64,000 nucleotides of DNA, from NCBI GenBank assembly GCA_023512835.1, contig CM042087.1, positions 47,457,682 to 47,521,681 of the forward strand. Direction: 5' to 3'. The DNA comes from Taxillus chinensis (taxonomy: Eukaryota; Streptophyta; Magnoliopsida; Santalales; Loranthaceae). The notes below the pieces were generated by a model that searched no databases, was not told the origin of the DNA, and saw nothing but the letters and a program-made list of their open reading frames with translations. Each line of letters begins with the position of its first letter. Position 1 is the stretch's first letter. Both the position numbers and the translations under genes were made by a program. This document shows, in pieces, positions 32,101-42,502 of the stretch.

Positions 32101-33174
32101 ACTGCCAAATACAAATTCGCAAATTTAAACACACAAGTAATTAATTTTAACCACCGTATTTAATTAATTAAGAATTTATGATATATACATGGGCACAAAA
32201 AAATTAAAGGTTTTGTCTTGATATTAGGGTATGTAGGAGACATACTAAATATACAAGATCCTCATAACACAAAAAATATATAGATGATAGTTAAGGTTAT
32301 CCATAATTGCAAGGGTACACAAATATAACACATGGGTCAAATTGCCATGTAAACCTACAAAGTCTTTGCTCATACAATCATCTAAGCTAAGTAAAAACAA
32401 TAAACTTTGGAAATTTTTAGTGGAGAATAAGATTCAGTTAACATATGCAAGTTATCCTCTACAAGAAGCAACTAATTTCCCATCTATCACTTATTCTACA
32501 ACAACAAACAAAACATAACTACATAAAAAAATTTCACTAAAAAAACATAATCTTACAAATGGAACAAAATAAATAATAATCATGTAACATATTGTTGATG
32601 AATGGCATAGAAAAAAGAATCACAATACTTAACAATTGTACTATGGTCACCGGGAAAATACATGAGGTCATAGTCATGTTGTAATTGATAGACGGGTTTG
32701 GGATAGTTCAATTGATTTCATATCAATTAAAAAAAAGCACGATAATTAATAGTTGGGTTATGGTCATTTGAAATATCTATAAGGAATTGAAGGACATCTG
32801 GATGCCACTACTATAACTGATACGGACAAATTAGGACATTTCTATCGATTTTGTGTCTATCAAAATCCATGGGATTAACTCATTTCAAACCCTAGCAGCC
32901 AATACTGCTAGCAGTCTAGTCTAGTGATACCAGCATGATAATTAAATCTTTCATGCTGGATAAGGTGAACTGTCTCTATCCTTGTTGAACCTAGATTGGA
33001 TGGGTGAGTGCTATAAATTAAAAAAATGAAATTAAAATAAAAAACAACATTTCAGTATAAAGAAGTAAGAGAATTTGGAAAAGCAATGTAAGAACAAATC
33101 AAGATTTGAAAATACAACACAATCTAGTTGAATTATGGGAAGCCAAATCAGAAATTTGTCTTTGAAGGAAGATA
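32101..33174. other. AT-rich DNA, no gene seen
   Basis: No frame or structural feature could be supported. The segment separates the duplicated gene segment from the third copy of the inverted-repeat element. Confidence 0.5.
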
Positions 33175-33605
33175 ATGTCAGACAATATAATTTTCTTCTT
33201 TACACATACACATGTAAACTGAATCAATTAGTATTTTTCTTTCTAACTTTATAAGAAAAATTAAATATCTCAACCAAAGTTGCATCTTCTTTTAATGTAT
33301 AGATCTAACCCTTCAATCATTAGCATCTATGGTCATTTTCAAGAATTCAAATGAAATCACTTCTATTCCAGTAGTTTGACTTTAAAAGTTGATAAGGTTA
33401 TTCAAGAAATTCACCCTCTCACTTAAAAACCAAAAACTTGAATGATCAAGTAAGAGTTGAAAATTCTTGGATATATGTTTAGCACTATAACAAATAAAAT
33501 GATTTAAGCATTAAAATCAATTTATACTTACATAATACTACCTTTACGTAATATTGATATTTCCAATGTGAGATCATCCAAATAATCTTTCAAAATTAGA
33601 GGAAC
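33175..33605 (-). repeat. Third, internally deleted copy of the IR element
   Basis: This segment has the same orientation as the right arm. It starts with sequence matching the left-arm end plus spacer (GACAATATAATTTTCTTC), then jumps from CATGTAAACTGAATC directly to TAGTATTTTTCTTT, skipping about 450 bp present in the arms. It continues colinearly to ATCTTTCAAAATTAGAGGAAC. It is more diverged than the arms are from each other. Confidence 0.8.
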
Positions 33606-34590
33606 TTAAAGTTAACTTTTTTTATTTGCTTTTGCCCCATTTAGTTTTTAGGACCTCTGCTTAATCATTCAAGTCCGCAGCTTTGGACTTAAGACTGGCA
33701 AGCACTTAAAATAATGTTTTTTTAATGAGACTTTTCAGCAAAAAATTAAAACTTTATCAATAATTTATTTATGCTAAAAAATGTGTAGTAAAAATTATAT
33801 ATTGTAGTAATTTTAACCTCCGAAACAAGTAAAGCCGCAAGTTGCCTTTGATCAAAATTTTCATCTTCATACAAGCTTTCTTTACATCAGAAAGTAACAA
33901 ACATTAAATTTACCAAACATTGGAATGCTGTAAACCCTTACAACTAAAATAATGATGGTACACTTACAAGTTCAAGAAAAAAAAACTTCAATGCATAACT
34001 ATCTTCAACAATAGGGCCAGATCAAACCTATCATACAAGTTCCAGATATGTATACGTACATGTATCATTAGCAGAAAAATACCTAAAGAGTTGGAATATT
34101 AACAAGTTGTGTGCATAAATCCATATGCATCCTTTTCAAGTTGACAGACAATAAGTAAAGATTCAATTCTATACATAGATACTTGGCACATATGCAAATG
34201 AATAGAAAATATGTAGTGATATAGGAGATAATATGATACAAAAAGTTCAGGTGGCAATTCAACAAATTTTCCACTTGACTATATATTTATATATATAAAA
34301 AAAACAAATTATTAGTCCCTAAAGGAAATGATATGATACTTTCAAAAATGTTACAAAATAGATTAAATTACTATGTTTACAAACTACATTAATTAAATTG
34401 TGCAAGTGTACGAAGGAAGACACTGCCCAGGTCAATAATAGTGAACAATAAAATATTTATAAAGTTATAACTATTACCTGCATCCCTTAAGAAAGACCCA
34501 AACAAATAAATAACATCAAGATTGTCCAAACTGAAGAATTCTCATGTATGCTATAATCTATGCTAATTTTTACATGTTAGATGTCTTACA
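33606..34590. other. Unassigned AT-rich DNA
   Basis: Nothing beyond AT-rich sequence could be supported. Short minus frames here (for example 34274-34083) are hydrophobic and have no recognisable domain. Confidence 0.45.
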
Positions 34591-34605
34591 TTTTTAGTTG
34601 TTATA

Positions 34606-34815
34606 AAACAAGGTACACCAGCTTCCCCAGCAATAGCCTTAAAGCATCAGATAAAATAAACGAGTAAAAAAAACAATAAATGATCTAAGCAGTTAACATG
34701 AAAAGGTCTACCACACATGAAAAGGTCCATCTTTTAGATAATGCAAGAAACAAAAACCATACCTTGGCAAGCAGAGTTTTCCCAGTCCAGGTGCCCCTGT
34801 CAAAAGGACCCCCAT
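34606..34815 (-). pseudogene. FTSH11-like AAA protease fragment
   Basis: On the minus strand 34815-34763 reads MGVLLTGAPGLGK and ends at AAG/GTATGG, a clean splice donor. One missing base turns the expected P-loop G-T-G-K-T into G-L-G-K with a frame change. After an intron-sized gap, 34637-34606 reads AIAGEAGVP, the next conserved block after the Walker A Lys in FtsH proteins. LTGAPG followed by AIAGEAGVP is the form seen in plant FTSH11 and YME1-type FtsH. The zinc protease domain is absent. This is a two-exon relic. Confidence 0.65.
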
Positions 34816-34924
34816 CAGATATGTATAAATTGCAAATGCAAAACCCAAAAAAGGGAAGAAAAAAAAAAAGCGACACAGCTCTAACATCATATAAAAGGTG
34901 TATTGTACTAAAAATCCACTTTAA

Positions 34925-35126
34925 CTAAGTCAACTCCTCCACCGTCTTATATCCCAAACGGGTGGTACAATCAAATTGAAGACGTAATATGAGTGGATCT
35001 TTAGCAATCTCTGTATATTTCTTACATGCAGCATACCTGCCTCTAATTCCCGGTCCTTCAAAAGTGGATAGCGTTTCAAATGAAGCTCATATAGGACTAA
35101 GAGGCTTAGGGCTCCGCGTTCTTCAC
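34925..35126 (-). pseudogene. Duplicated small gene segment, copy 2
   Basis: The minus strand opens with CEERGALSLLVLYELHLKRY and continues PLLKDRELEA. One base is missing at about 35037. In the next frame it continues RYAACKKYTEIAKDP and LILRLQFDCTTRLGY before KTVEELT and a TAG at 34927-34925. It aligns with copy 1 at 31247-31510. The product is unknown to me. It lies directly upstream, on the same strand, of the FtsH fragment, so both may be parts of one rearranged or chimeric locus. Confidence 0.45.
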
Positions 35127-35179
35127 ACAAGCAGAACTCGCGTCTGGATGGAGAAGGAGAATAATAAAAAAAAAAAAGT

Positions 35180-35430
35180 TTCGAAGTATCAATAATCGAG
35201 ATCGAGATCGAGAGAGAGAGAGACCATAACTGTTTTTGAAAGATTGAGGTGTTGTCCCTTCCTTGGATTCGATCGATCCGGCGAAACTAGGTTCCTTATG
35301 CCAACCTCCACACCAACTCGATTTTGAATACCCACGCACAGGCAATTAGGGTTTGTTATACCCTCCACACGAACCTACCGTTTCGTTTTCACCATTAGAT
35401 CCTCTCGATTTGATCCAACGGCAAGTAGCG
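35180..35430 (-). other. 5' region of duplicated segment, copy 2
   Basis: Counterpart of 31760-32100. It contains a GATCTCGATCTCGA short repeat and a GA-run (35200-35222). The CCCTAATTGCC and AACAAACCCTAA-like words on the minus strand resemble a plant 5' leader. Shared with copy 1, it indicates a duplication that included upstream DNA. Confidence 0.4.
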
Positions 35431-35965
35431 TTTTAATTTTATTTTTGCTCTTTTATCATTTAATTTTTTCTCTTCTTTTCTATTAATTTGCAAAAACTAA
35501 AATCCTGTTTTTTTATTAAAAATTGAATTTGCGAGATAAAAACAAAAAAAATCACATGTCTCACTTTTTCTCTCTTTTTTTTTATAAAATTAAAAATCAA
35601 CTAAAAATTAATATTAAATCTCGTGACTATTTTTTATTCGAAAAACCAAATTCATTAAAAAGATTTAGTCTATGTTCGGTACGTTGTTTTTAAACCGTGT
35701 TACACATTCGGAAACAAAAACAATTGGATCCCACCTTCGACACTTTTGGTACGTCATTTTGCAATTCGATCGTGTATCATTTTGTAAAACAATACTCGGC
35801 CGAGGTTATTTTTGAAAACAAATATAAGGTTGTTCTGAAAAATCAGTCTCGATTTGAATTCAGATCACATTGTTAAAGGGACAATAAGCTTCGTTTAGAC
35901 AAGCTCACCATTAACTCCCATCAACTTCCTTTGTCTTTGTCCATTAACTCCCAAACCACCCACCA
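35431..35965. other. Intergenic DNA, nothing recognised
   Basis: The segment is AT-rich to 35660 and then of mixed composition. No frame or repeat boundary could be supported. Confidence 0.45.
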
Positions 35966-35969
35966 CCCA

Positions 35970-36476
35970 CCCGAATTACTCTCTTGTCTGTTGATCACCT
36001 TCATAAATAACAAACAGTTTGTCTCATACTTCTTTCACAGTATCAAAATCTTGCACATTAGTAAACATATCATCGTTGAGAGTGAGAAGAGGATGACTTT
36101 TGCTTTATAGTCTAGCTTCACTTTTCCCCACTCCACCTTGGTCCAGTTGTCTGGATCTTTAGTCGTTAGACAACCTCTTTGCATTTCCGTTAGAGTAAAT
36201 GGTCCATCTTTTATGACTTCCTATGGAAATGTGTCAAACATGTCAAGGTGAGCTCTCATTCTTACCTTCTACTTTGGAAAACAAGTTGGTGCATAAGGGA
36301 ACTTGTGATAATGAGTCGGGGAGAACATCGAAGAAGTCTTATTGTTCTTTCTTGTTATTGTTGGTGCTATGTTGTTCTTATTTTTGCTCTCCAGTCGGAT
36401 TCAGTACGAGAGCTAGACTTGGTTCTTGTTCCTCAACTGGAGTAAGAGCTGGAGCGGTGCTGCTGGAGTCTGCCAT
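35970..36476 (-). pseudogene. Ty1/copia gag N-terminus, broken
   Basis: A minus-strand ATG at 36476 begins MADSSSTAPALTPVEEQEPS. Further on, separated by frameshifts and stops, the same strand gives DNWTKVEWGKVKLDYKAKVI and LNDDMFTNVQDFDTVKEV, a sequence pattern of plant copia Gag (retrotransposon gag of the UBN2 type). The first ATG lies about 30 bases after a PBS, as expected. No pol follows; the element is truncated before 35970. Confidence 0.75.
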
Positions 36477-36506
36477 TAGGGATCTCTACAAAGAGTTGTT
36501 GAACTT

Positions 36507-36518
36507 GCTATGATACCA
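36507..36518 (-). promoter_or_regulatory. Copia primer-binding site relic
   Basis: The minus strand reads TGGTATCATAGC, one change from the initiator-Met PBS TGGTATCAGAGC. It follows a CA two bases away (36521-36522) that would be the end of the 5' LTR. About 26 bp of that LTR remain before the family-D LTR insertion. Confidence 0.7.
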
Positions 36519-38075
36519 ATTGTAGGTCTCAAAGTAAATAGACAAAATGTAACGCCCCCAAATTTGAAACCTCCAAACTGGGTGCGTTAGCGGAAATTAA
36601 ATATACAAATTTTATATCAATTTCAAACTATTACTTAATTAATCAAACAAACCATTCATTATTACAAATTTCAATCCAAGATCTTTAAGGTTTAGGGGTT
36701 TAGAGACTAAGTGTCCATAACCCATTATTACAAAGCACACGAGCAAACAACTTAATAAATCTTTAAAATTTCACACAACTTTATTTCCAAGCACTTCTCG
36801 ACTCCTTATCCTAGTTTCTCCATCCCTTAATTTCCTGGGGTTGGAAAAGAAATCATAAAAGGGTGAGCTCAAATAGCCCAGATAAGGGTAAAATAAGCGG
36901 GTAAGGAAAATCATGAAGATATCGAACATAGGAAATACCATATAACATTTGCATACATGATCAACATTTCACAAGGAAATCATAACATGGAAGATTATGT
37001 TTAGACATCGTATCATAACATCATGACCTAGGTTAACCACCTAGATACCAATCATAACATAACATATTATCATTTGGATTGACACTCTCCAAGTGATGTT
37101 CTTTACCCAATGCATTGGAGGTCTTTTCCGGAACCACCCATCATAAACTTACTTTGTCCAAACATAAGAGGTCATACATAACATGAAACATAGCATGGAA
37201 TTTCAATAAAACATTCAAGGGTAACAAGGATAACCACGATTATCAAAATGGTTATCTACCCCAATCAATTAAAAAGATCATTAAGAGATTAAAACGAAAC
37301 TAATGTTTTCAACAATAAATTGAAAATAGAAGAATAAGAAACATAAAACTCTTACAATAATAATTCCAAATAAAACAAGTTAAAGAGGAAGATAAAAGAG
37401 AGAAAAAGGAAAAGAAAAACCCTTACTATCTGCTTGTCGTTCTCCGCGTTCTAAACCTTAAAAAAATATCAAAACACTAAATTAGCATTAATGCTTGAAA
37501 AGTTCAATATCACACATATCTCCTTTTATATATATATATATCATACTTTAACTTATATCTTTTAATAGGCATACCGTGCTTGTGGGGTTGAATATTAATT
37601 TGGGTTCCCACTTCATTGCTTGTTCCATAACCTATTTCGATCCCATGCATCATAAGCCTTGAGTTGTGCACTAACTAGGTTATATGCCTTGAGAGTTTTT
37701 GAATAAGATTTACTTCTTGTATTGGGTGAACGGAAAAGACGTGCGATAAGCTTATTTTTCCCTACGTGTCTTCCACCTTAACCATGAGGGGATATTAGAC
37801 ACGGGTCTAAAGGGAAGATCAGGAGGAGATAAGGATGGGGATACTGTGAGGTTGAAGCATTAACAATTGGGGTTGCGAGAAGAAGAAGGCGATTGTCGGG
37901 GGAATTCATTTTGGAAGTCGTTCCTTACGATCTTCCGCTATCTAGAACCTTAAAAATAAAAATAAAAACATAAGTTAATATTCTCATCTTTTCACTTGAA
38001 TTATAGAATGACAATATATGCTATGATAAAATACTATAATTTAAAATCATTACACATGTATATATAAATATATAT

Positions 38076-38202
38076 GAGGTGGCAAGGCAACCATGTATGT
38101 ATATATACGAGGTGGTACAACCAATCATATAAATAACATATGTAAGGTGGTAAAACCAACCATGAATATAGTATATATGAGGTGGTAAAACCAACCATAT
38201 AG
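38076..38202. repeat. GAGGTGGTAAAACCAACCAT tandem array
   Basis: Nearly four units of about 34-37 bp occur, each with a GAGGTGG...CAACCAT core followed by AT-rich spacer. The third and fourth cores agree exactly over GGTGGTAAAACCAACCAT. Each core is partly self-complementary (GGTGGT/ACCAACC). Confidence 0.85.
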
Positions 38203-39614
38203 ATCTACATAATAAATAAGAAGTAACTTCAAAATTTCAAAATCTTAAGTATTACCTTTCGAAGAACTTCGACGCTTGGTAAGTACCAAAAGCAAAAGAG
38301 GATTTGAGTAGAGTATTTGGGGTGTTAAGAGGGCTTAAGGGAGTGTTTTGAGAGAGAATTTCGTGGTGTGGCTTGAGGGATTTGTGCATTAAGAGGAGAG
38401 GCAAGACACTCCTTATATAGGCAAGGATGGTAGGTGTAATAGTATGAAAAATAGTGTACAAATTTGACTTTGGCATTAAATTAAATTATTTAAAAAATAT
38501 ATAATACTTTATTTTCTTCATATTATCTCTTATTAAAAACGTGGTTATCTCCTCCTACCATTAAAAAATGTTTTAAGACTTTTAAACCTAGAAGGTTCCT
38601 TTGGCAGCAAAAGTCCACATTGGTGTACTCCCTACTAATTTAATTATAACATTTTTAATTTTATAGTTTTTGACAAACGGCCAATTGTATTGCATTACTG
38701 ACTTAAATATCTACAAATGGGTATCAATTTTATAATTTTCACATGTGTATAACAAAATTTATTGAATTTTAAAGTCATACTAAAATGTTTACCCGTTCAC
38801 ACTGAACCTATGTGTAGTATTTTAACTTCTGGAATTGATTGGCTTCATATTAAATTCTGAAATTTTTACACGTTTTAGCTAAGTGATAAAGGAACAAATG
38901 AGCTTTGGTTTCATGTCAATTGGATCTGTATAACTCAAGTTATGAATTTTTGAATGGGACCTCCAGAATCTGCCTTATTCAAATTTTTGGGTCTTACCTA
39001 TGTTTCATACTTTTGGTAAAGTTAAGGCTTGTAATACTTACTTACCCATAGTAATTTGGTTTAAGAAACTAAATGACATAATATATAGCATCTAAACATT
39101 TTATGACATATAAGAAATTATTTTTTTTTTATAACATATTTAATATTTACGCGGATAAAATAATATAATTGCATAATCAATAAACAATAAAGTAAGATAA
39201 CATTATAGCATAAAATATTATAATCCTAAACATAAACATTAATATCATATTCTATGGCCTTCGTAAAATTTCTTGAATTATATTAGCGTATGTGCGTAGG
39301 ACGTGTTGTGCTTGGTGATAGAGCTACACAACCCTTCGGCTAACATTGTCGTGGTTGTCGCACGAATAACCTCAAACTTCTCCCTGTGTCTCGTCGCATT
39401 ATATTGCAGCCATTGGACACGAGCATTTAGCTCATCTATAGCAAAGCATAGCTTTGTAACTTCAAGTCGTATTGCTCGCCGATCTTCATCGCGTACACTA
39501 TTCTCGGATGGCGATCTTGAGAACTTGATGCCATAACTCTTATTATTATTCTTCTTACTTCTATACTTTCTTATAAATAAAATCTCATGCTCATACCTAT
39601 TTATGGAAGTCCAA

Positions 39615-39654
39615 ACGGATACTATTCATAACGGACGGATACTATTCATAACGG
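39615..39654. repeat. Exact 20-bp tandem duplication
   Basis: The unit ACGGATACTATTCATAACGG occurs twice without spacer inside the family-D LTR. The perfect match suggests a recent duplication or a functional pair of sites. Confidence 0.9.
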
Positions 39655-39825
39655 CTACTTATCACATGCTATTTGAATGACTATATTGGGTGCTTATTTT
39701 TATCGTGATAATATCTAAAATATCATTTCTAACTATTGTTAACAATAACATTATTATTATTTTATTATTATTACTCTTTAAGTAAGAACTTAAATAGCTA
39801 AAAATTTTACGGGTCTTACACAAAA

Positions 39826-40132
39826 CCTTATATTCCTCGGGTGGGAGGAGGGAAAAAAACACATGCTCCACATGTTGCAACCACTACTCTGCTCTAACAG
39901 GGTCCCTATCTCTCTTAAACCTTGTAGGTTTCTCTTTCCTAAACCTGGCTGCCCAGTCCTTTGAAGCCCTCCTCTGAATTTCCCTATCGCTGGAACATTT
40001 TCTCCCTGAGGTGGTGGAGGAGGTGTTCCCCGCTAAAGCCATCTCTGCTCTCATCTCCTCCCGTAGCTCTTGACGGATGTTATCTCTCATTTCGTGCATC
40101 GCATCGCTCAAAGTTTGAAGTTGGTGACCCAA
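39826..40132 (-). pseudogene. Ty3 gag fragment
   Basis: The minus frame 40132-39884 begins MGHQLQTLSDAMHEMRDNIR, an amphipathic, charged stretch. After a stop it continues WLQHVEHVFFSLLPPEEYKV, matching the plant Ty3 Gag pattern of a tryptophan/aromatic block before L-x-P-x-E. It is part of a minus-strand element whose pol pieces follow at 40980 and 41393. Confidence 0.6.
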
Positions 40133-40139
40133 AATATTG

Positions 40140-40830
40140 AGTACGTGATGCTATCTTAAGTGTAGGATTATGTTGAGTAACAATTAAGAACATAGTCTTA
40201 GATCGTCTCTTAAAGGAAAACTTAAATTTAATATTGTTAAAATAAAATAAAATAACTTGATGGTATATGCAATAGATGTGAAATTATTAGTCACATGCTA
40301 GATTCAAAAAAGTTCAGGTTTTGATTTGGAAATTATTTTTTGAGTTTAATTGATTGCATAAATTAAATTGAAACTAAATTATAAATTGCAAATAAAATTT
40401 TAGATTGATGGAGATTAAATGTAAACTAATTAATTAAAAGAAAAAAATTGAATCTACGTTAAAATAAAACAACTAAAGAAAAATTGTAATTGAATTAAAA
40501 TAATTATTATGGAGATAAACAAACTGTGATTACATAAAATAAATATTGTTTGAATTCAAAATTCAATAACAAAATTCAAAATAACCCAATGAAATAGAAT
40601 GAAGAATAAAGAGTAGAACCAATTGAAAAACGCAGCAAAACAAATAAGATAAATTTTATCTAAATCACCAAATAAATAATAAAGAAATCTGCAAAGAAGA
40701 ATAGCTAGAAAGTTGGCCACAGATGCATGCACGCCTTCACGAATTGTCCTGCAATTTTGTCTCTGTCTGATTGCGATCTACTATTCGTGATTTCCACCAA
40801 AATTATGTACCTCCTCAGTTCAAAATCTGC
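40140..40830. other. AT-rich insertion between Ty3 fragments
   Basis: This ~0.7-kb AT-rich block separates gag from RT pieces of a Ty3 element where pol would be expected. It contains no frame. It probably derives from another insertion, but I could not find its ends. Confidence 0.35.
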
Positions 40831-40840
40831 TCTCCTCACG

Positions 40841-41125
40841 TCAATTGGCCATCAAACCTGTAATCACCTCTATCGAAAAAAACATGTCCCCTGCTAATGA
40901 CCTACAACACCAATCAAAAAGAAACACAAGCTTTCCATTTTTTTCTCCCATACAATTTTCTCTTTTTTTAGTCACTTGGTTCAACTTTCGGTAGTCTATA
41001 TACAGCCGAAGTGAACCATCCGCCTTCTTGGTGAATAACACTAGAGCGCCTCATAAAGAGCTACTCCACCTGATAAACCTCTCGCCAATAAATCATCCAC
41101 TTGCCTCTTGAGATATCTAAGTTCT
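40841..41125 (-). pseudogene. Ty3 reverse transcriptase fragment
   Basis: The minus strand at 41041-40980 reads LFTKKADGSLRLYIDYRKLN, the conserved fingers motif before RT motif A. Upstream (41125-41055) are remnants of the preceding RT segment (VDDLLARGLSGGVAL). The equivalent position in the first chromovirus is near 6720-6850. The frame is lost after RKLNQVTKK. Confidence 0.8.
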
Positions 41126-41289
41126 ATTGGTGCCATCATATAGACTACTAATAAGACATTTTTGTCGCGCTCACACTATCAACATAATATTTATAAACCT
41201 AGCTAACCTTGTAGAAAGGTAAGTCAGGTTAATCCCACAAAGACACGGTTGGAAATCTTTAACCTAATTGTGTTTAAACACATATTATT

Positions 41290-41375
41290 CAAATAAAACA
41301 TAACTTAAACACAATAAAACACTGTAAAACCCATTAAAATAGGGAATGAACATATGTTAAAAATGCATATAAAAT
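41290..41375. repeat. Block shared with 24588-24675
   Basis: Both copies contain AACACAATAAAACA, CCATTAAAATAG, GATGAACA or AATGAACA, and AATGCATATAAAAT in the same order and spacing. It marks the same dispersed element in two places. Confidence 0.65.
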
Positions 41376-41392
41376 AGGTTCATGAGCTGCCA

Positions 41393-41745
41393 ACCTGATA
41401 AGTGTTGTCCCAAGCAACAATTCGATCGAAAACTCCACCTCTTGCACTGGTAGCAAATTGATTGAGTCCTCGGGAAACATATGCGAGAAACTTATCCACA
41501 ATGGAAGGCAAAATAGCCTTTTCCTCTTTCCTACTATTAACCAATATCAAACTGGCTACCTGGTGGGTCACATCACCCTGCCCATGCCTCAAAGGCCCCA
41601 ATTTGCATGCCTCCTTAGTTCACTCACCTACAAAGACATCATAAATGCCCTCTAGCACAAGGAACATCATCCACCGTCTAAAACAATCAATTTTGACCTA
41701 TACAAAAGCTAACCAATTCATACCCAGGATAACATCAATACAATA
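41393..41745 (-). pseudogene. Ty3 protease-RT linker fragment
   Basis: This is homologous along its length to 6875-7230 of the first chromovirus. The minus frame 41601-41380 starts MGPLRHGQGDVTHQVASLIL. It is separated from the RT fragment at 40841-41125 by AT-rich insertion. It belongs to the same strand and order as an ordinary pol gene. Confidence 0.75.
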
Positions 41746-42502
41746 AAAACTTTCACTATCGTCAATCTTGGCTTTTTTTCCCTTGTTGTCCTCTTCATTT
41801 CGGACAATGTATTTTCAAACTCAACTCTCAAGTGAGAGTCCTTTTGCATACTCGTTTTCTTCTTAAACGAGTAAAATTAAGGATGTTACAACAATGCCAA
41901 AGAAGATAGCTGATGGTGTGAGGGGGAGAGAAACGACGGAGTGGGATATGATTGTGGTTGGGACATCTATGGTCAAGTTTAGATCTGCTAACAGTGGTAA
42001 ACGATATGCATTAAACATGACTTTCCTTCGGTCAAGTTTAAAAAGTAAACGCTTTGACCATTTAGTGATATGTAACTTCAGACTGCACAATTCAATTAAA
42101 ATTTTCTGCAAGTTTTACGATATGCAGCTAGAAACCTTTATATTAAATTGCTTTAATTATAAAACTTGAGTAATGGTAATTGATACTAAAAGTTTAATGA
42201 ACTATCATAACCTGAAAACGAGATCTGGACTTATCGAGATGGTAAAATCATCTTTGAAGGCTCCTTCTATTTCCCAAAATCTTTATAATGCATAACAATC
42301 TTCTCACAAACTAAACTAGATAGTATCTGATGATTGCATTTCTCTGTGTACACAGTTTTCTTTACAAAAATTAGTATTAAAACGGAACATTTACACGGCG
42401 TCAAATCTGGACAGAGATTTCGGTCTGCGCTGGCGACAAATTATAAATCTGCCAGGAATTTCAATCCGGGTGCTAACAATCACCAACTCTCGACCATACA
42501 AG
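41746..42502. other. Unassigned DNA downstream of the Harbinger-like gene
   Basis: The region probably includes the 3' UTR of the minus-strand gene that ends at 42503. No polyadenylation site can be fixed. The frames at 41863-42169 on both strands show no domain. Confidence 0.35.

Larger units (their letters stand above)
36548..39820 (-). mobile_element. Family-D solo LTR
   Basis: This 3,273-bp element begins TGTAACGCCCCC and ends GGGTCTTACA on the plus strand. It is flanked by CAAAA at 36543-36547 and 39821-39825. It has the conserved LTR box at 36858-36889 but otherwise differs from families A to C. Internally there are a ~35-bp tandem array (38076-38202) and an exact 20-bp duplication (39615-39654). 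No gag or pol motif is present, so it is read as a solo LTR. The plus frame at 39303-39536 has no recognised domain. Confidence 0.85.

Noticed and set aside
36223..36513. Plus-strand Cys-rich secreted protein
   Set aside because: It is antisense to the start of the copia gag relic, whose minus-strand reading is supported by the PBS and the Gag pattern.
38076..38202. CRISPR-like array
   Set aside because: Units are adjacent imperfect minisatellite repeats without unique spacers, in a plant LTR.
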